A stretch of 64,000 nt of DNA from Acanthacorydalis orientalis (Eukaryota > Arthropoda > Insecta > Megaloptera > Corydalidae): the NCBI GenBank assembly GCA_034766995.1, contig CM068313.1, forward strand, positions 16,935,512 through 16,999,511, read 5' to 3'. Both the position numbers and the translations under genes were made by a program. A model generated the notes under the pieces. The model made no database searches and was not told the DNA's origin. It saw only the letters and a program-made list of their open reading frames with translations. Positions 59,933 through 64,000 of the stretch are shown piece after piece (positions within the stretch are counted from its first letter, which is position 1; the number at the start of each line of letters is the position of its first letter).

Positions 59933-60795
59933 GATTATGTCTACATGTGTTTGTATTAAATTATATTTTTAAATAATATGAAACTTTATTAATGTTTCAA
60001 ATAGAAATAATTTATATATATGAAAGAGTTTCGGTTTTCTTTACATTTCAAGTCTTTATTTAATTCGTGATAAAAAGTATTATTCGTTGTTAATTAACAA
60101 TGATTTCAATCTAAGATAATTAAAAATATATACATTACAAAAATTGCTTTTCTGTATATCGGTCAAGGGTGCAAACAATATCGCAAATTATCATGATCAA
60201 AGTGATGTTAGCTTTGTTTTCGTGTCTAAACGTTTCCACAAATGCACGTATGTTCAATTAGAAATCCATCAATGTACAGCTTATAAATTATTTGAAATAT
60301 CTGATAAAATTGATGCATCCGTATAGATAAGCCTATCAAGGTCAAAAGCTGAAAGTTAATTAAATACGTTCATTAACTAAAGCGGTTAAACAGAAGTGCT
60401 CCAGGAGGAATATAACTCATATTTGCGCTTGAAATAACTCAATATATAATAATATACTTAGAAATCATTCTACCACGCCTTGACTAGTTATGTATTATAC
60501 ATATTTTAGACCCGTAGAACACTGCAAACATCTATTAATGATTTTAGAATCTTTTGTAATTAGGAATAGTTTTTTATAGGTAGACTACATATTTTTACAA
60601 TTTACATGTTTGTTTTTTTTTCATTTCAATAGTGCAATTATGTACTTTAATTCAAACACATTTTTCGCTTAGTAAATCAATAAACAATTTTAAAGTGTAA
60701 TTTATATAATTATTAATTATCAAATTTGTACTTAAACTGTATGATATTTTTTTATTTATTTTGAGATAGTTTGTGGAATAGATTTACAAAATATA
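59410..60795. other. AT-rich DNA, one less AT-rich patch at 60140-60420
   Basis: The patch contains GGTCAAGGGTGCAAACAATATCG, ATCATGATCAAAGTGATG (TCF-like core) and CTCCAGGAGG. Its 60-codon open frame starts at a non-ATG codon. It is possibly regulatory. Confidence 0.3.
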
Positions 60796-60796
60796 G

Positions 60797-60800
<4 letters not shown>

Positions 60801-60854
<54 letters not shown>

Positions 60855-60855
60855 C
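60801..60855. repeat. (TA)n microsatellite
   Basis: TA run of about 55 bp with one CA interruption. Others follow at about 61088-61112, 62420-62460 (with (TG)n), 62485-62524, 62972-62997 and 63868-63915. Confidence 0.95.
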
Positions 60856-60899
60856 ATAGACATACAAACTTAGATACATAGAGTTTTTATAAGAAATAT

Positions 60900-62419
60900 T
60901 TTTTCTATTCCAAATGAGATATAAAAGAAGACGATGAACCAAAAAATACGCTCAAAGATGACAGTTGTAATCAATCAATATTACACTCGCACTAGTTGCA
61001 ATGTCATATCGTATTAAATAAGGTCAAATATTAAATTAATGGAACGAACATGTAAAGAAAAAAATTGAAAAATGTGATTTTTTAAATTATATATATATAT
61101 ATATATATATATAAATATGTTTGTGTGTGCGTATGTGTGTGTGTAAGTACATATGATATGTATATATGAACGTGCGTATCTTTAGAATTGTTTGTATGTT
61201 TTGAAATTTTTTCCTGGAAATCATTTCAAAAACATTTTCAGCATTTATAGAGTGCTTTACATGTATTGCCTTAGGATAAGAGTAAAATATATAAATGACC
61301 TCGTACACCCTACAGCGGTCTCTAGATATGAACATCCAATTGATGAGATTCATTTATTATATTATCAGAATGATGAATACATATTTCTTTAATAAATAAT
61401 AAAAAATAATAACTAATGGAATTGTACTTTTAAATTATAACGTACGTATTATTTTATATATTTGTATCAAAATATTACATTTTTATCTGAATATAAATTG
61501 AATCGTCAATTCATGACAAGTATCTATGAAAGGAATAAATGTTTCATGAAATAAATTGATTAATAGCAAATCAATTGTATTTCAGTTTTTTTTATGTTAG
61601 AGAATTATCAAAAATTGTGAGTTTCATCTGTATGGTATTTTTATTAACAAATTTTAGTTCATCATTTTCTTTTTTTTACTTCTTGTTCCCTAATTACTTT
61701 TTTTTCTAAATGTGTGTTTATTCTATTTCCATTTCATCTTTTTTTATCTATTATTATCCGTTTTTGCTTGTTTGATAATAAATATACACAACATTTTTTA
61801 AGGCCATATAAATGACATAAATTTGAAACTTTCCTGTTTATAAATGTATCAAAATTTCAAAACGAGTTTATAGTTTATGGATCTACAGAATTGTATATTT
61901 TTTATATTTGTATTAATTATTTGTAGTTTAAAGTTTTGTGCTTCTTTTTCTCTGAGAGTTTTCGTTATTTTATTCTGAATATATATATATATATATTATA
62001 AAACTGTTTTTAAATAATAAATTAAAAGCAAATTAAAAGTAAATATTATCTTAAGACAGTTAAAGTTTAACTAGAAAAAATGTATTACGACTTGGTAAAA
62101 AATGTCCATTTTACATGTGTTTATTAATTGGTAACAATAATAAATTAAAATTACTGTTGACTTACTTTTCATTTTATAATTAAACATTAATTTATTAGAA
62201 GAATTTTGATAGATCTTGGAAACTTAATACATCAATGAATTACATATTTTTTAAACATAAATTGTCAATTAACTGTTAAGTAAATAATTTTTGTTAAAAG
62301 TATATTACTTACTGAGTAGATATAATGTAATCAGATTAAGTTATTATCGTAATTCAATCACTGTTCCATTCCTTCAAAAAAATATGAGAATGGATGAATA
62401 TCCATCTATATTTACTTTC

Positions 62420-62463
<44 letters not shown>

Positions 62464-62480
62464 TTGCTTGTGTATATTAC

Positions 62481-62527
<47 letters not shown>

Positions 62528-63856
62528 AGTATGCGAAATAAAAAATTCAAAACAAAACCTATTTTTAGAAATAATTACTTTCTGTTTGAAAGAACTGTAT
62601 ACATAATATTAAATATTTTTGAGATCTCTATCATCATCGTGTAAACATAGTTTCCTAGTTTTATTTTACTATATAGTACATGATACATGCAAAAATCTAC
62701 GAACTGATAATATAAAATGAAGTTAAAAATTATAGGATTTGTTAAACTTTATATATATATATATACATGATTATACTTTATCACGTAAAAAGTGCATAAT
62801 TTATAATGTAAACAGAAAAAATATCACTGTTTACTGATTTTTTGTTTCAGTAAGAATTACAAACTTTATACGAAATTCTTTTCACTTGTAAGAACATATT
62901 AAAAACACTGCTAAGAAAATAATTTATTGGTCAAATATTTAATTATTTTTTTATCAGTTTTTGTAATGTGTCATATATATATATATATATATATATAAAC
63001 CTTTTTTAGTGGTCGATTGATTTTCTTAGAGTAATATAATTGGTTTATATACAATTTTATATAAATTAGAATGTTAATTCTAAAAAAAATATTAAATTTT
63101 ACTAATTTAGCAAACTTATTCTTGATAAATTCTTTTCAAAATTAAGTCATTTATTTTCAACGAATAACAAATTAAAATTAATTGAAAATATAATTTTTGT
63201 TTTAATTTGGATATATTGTTAGGAACATATTTCACACAAATTAAAATAGAATATGGAGTAATGAATACTAAAGTACCATTAAATGATAGAATTGAATGAA
63301 GTATAGAAATGAATTATTAATAAACTAGTATATTATTTGTCACAATTGACAGGAAATTGGAAAGAGATATTGAAAGAAAAATCTGTTTTATGGTTTTTAA
63401 AACATAAAAAAATACCTTAGAGCGAAACTTAATGAATTAAACTAGAAACATATGAGCTGATAAAGCAAACATATCTGTCAACATATATACTTGTCACTTT
63501 GTCCTCCGGTGACAAAGTGACTAGAAATGTGGGTTTTTGTTATTAACAAGAAGAATTGAAAATGAAATAAAAAAATGACATTTTAGAAAGTATCAAGACT
63601 CATGTGGACATCCATATGTTGTTCTATGTATGAAAATTTTGTGTCTTGTTTTTAGATTTGTGAGTTACATATAAAATTAAGCCTCTAGGAGACTGAATGT
63701 GACTCATTTCAGAATAATAAATTTCGAAATTCACATTCCGAGGTTATTTTAATATGTAAGAAAAAATTAAGACATCTAAGTGTTGATTTTGAAATTCCGA
63801 CTGTCACAAATAAACACACAAGTAATGAGATATTGTCTTTTATTTAATCAATATGA

Positions 63857-63889
<33 letters not shown>

Positions 63890-63890
63890 C

Positions 63891-63921
<31 letters not shown>

Positions 63922-64000
63922 AATTTTACAAATGAAATATATATTTAATTGAATTAGTAATACACTTTAGTTTATGTGAAACAATGTAATGTTAAGGCTC
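60900..64000. other. AT-rich DNA with microsatellites, nothing recognised
   Basis: Short open frames at 61087-61392 on both strands are mutually exclusive and unsupported. A perfect 11-bp hairpin lies at 63493-63521. Confidence 0.45.
63493..63521. other. Perfect short hairpin
   Basis: GTCACTTTGTC and its exact complement GACAAAGTGAC are separated by seven bases (CTCCGGT). In DNA this AT-rich a perfect, GC-containing 11-bp palindrome stands out. It may be a dimeric factor site, a relic of transposon ends, or chance. Confidence 0.5.

Overview
This is eukaryotic nuclear DNA, most likely from an arthropod and plausibly an insect. It is very AT-rich (by eye about three quarters A+T or more), has well over forty (AT)n or TA/CA microsatellites, contains no operon-like gene packing, and carries many short, decayed class II transposons (mariner, piggyBac-like, hAT-like, Tigger/pogo-like, Helitron-like). 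Species cannot be fixed from the sequence. An AT-rich hymenopteran would fit the mariner/piggyBac load, but that is a guess. No tRNA, rRNA, CRISPR array or complete protein-coding gene was recognised.

Host genes. The window looks like mostly intron or intergenic DNA around a few short exons. On the plus strand there is a 60-nt internal exon candidate (736-795), a 7-nt microexon or recursive-splice site (1432-1438), and a phase-compatible terminal exon (40036-40086). If these belong together, the last intron is about 39 kb. On the minus strand there is a 60-nt internal exon candidate (59345-59404) and a terminal coding exon (23233-23343). The two putative genes would overlap tail to tail, each terminal exon lying in the other's intron. 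The products were not recognised. Weaker exon candidates lie at 9482, 35539 and 58178.

Transposons, left to right: Helitron-like 3' ends at 2292, 4227, 8186, 15134, 18880 and 52478; an hAT-like MITE pair at 6052 and 14699; a Tigger/pogo fragment at 18329; a TTAA-flanked MITE at 24640; a palindromic MITE at 26793 with a solo end at 27283; a piggyBac-like pair at 28558 (with TTAA duplications and a transposase C-terminal ORF) and 40335; a mariner catalytic fragment at about 42590-43052; a mariner deletion derivative at 47482; a near full-length dead mariner at 48741-49717; a TTAA MITE at 54517; and a second copy of the same mariner deletion derivative at 58582, which still has an open DNA-binding-domain reading frame.

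Possible regulatory DNA. Several islands of higher GC and CpG stand out from the AT background (about 5140-5380, 6590-6780, 7820-7990, 9070-9500, 11390-11880, 21470-21790, 27775-28060, 36990-37210, 41560-42120, 50150-50640, 53170-53620, 58040-58230). They lack convincing coding signal and are candidates for conserved enhancers or promoters. One contains two inverted CCAAT boxes bracketing a CACGTG E-box.

The most interesting element family is the mariner derivative at 47482 and 58582. Both copies have apparently lost the whole catalytic region at the same point and keep only the helix-turn-helix DNA-binding half between terminal inverted repeats.
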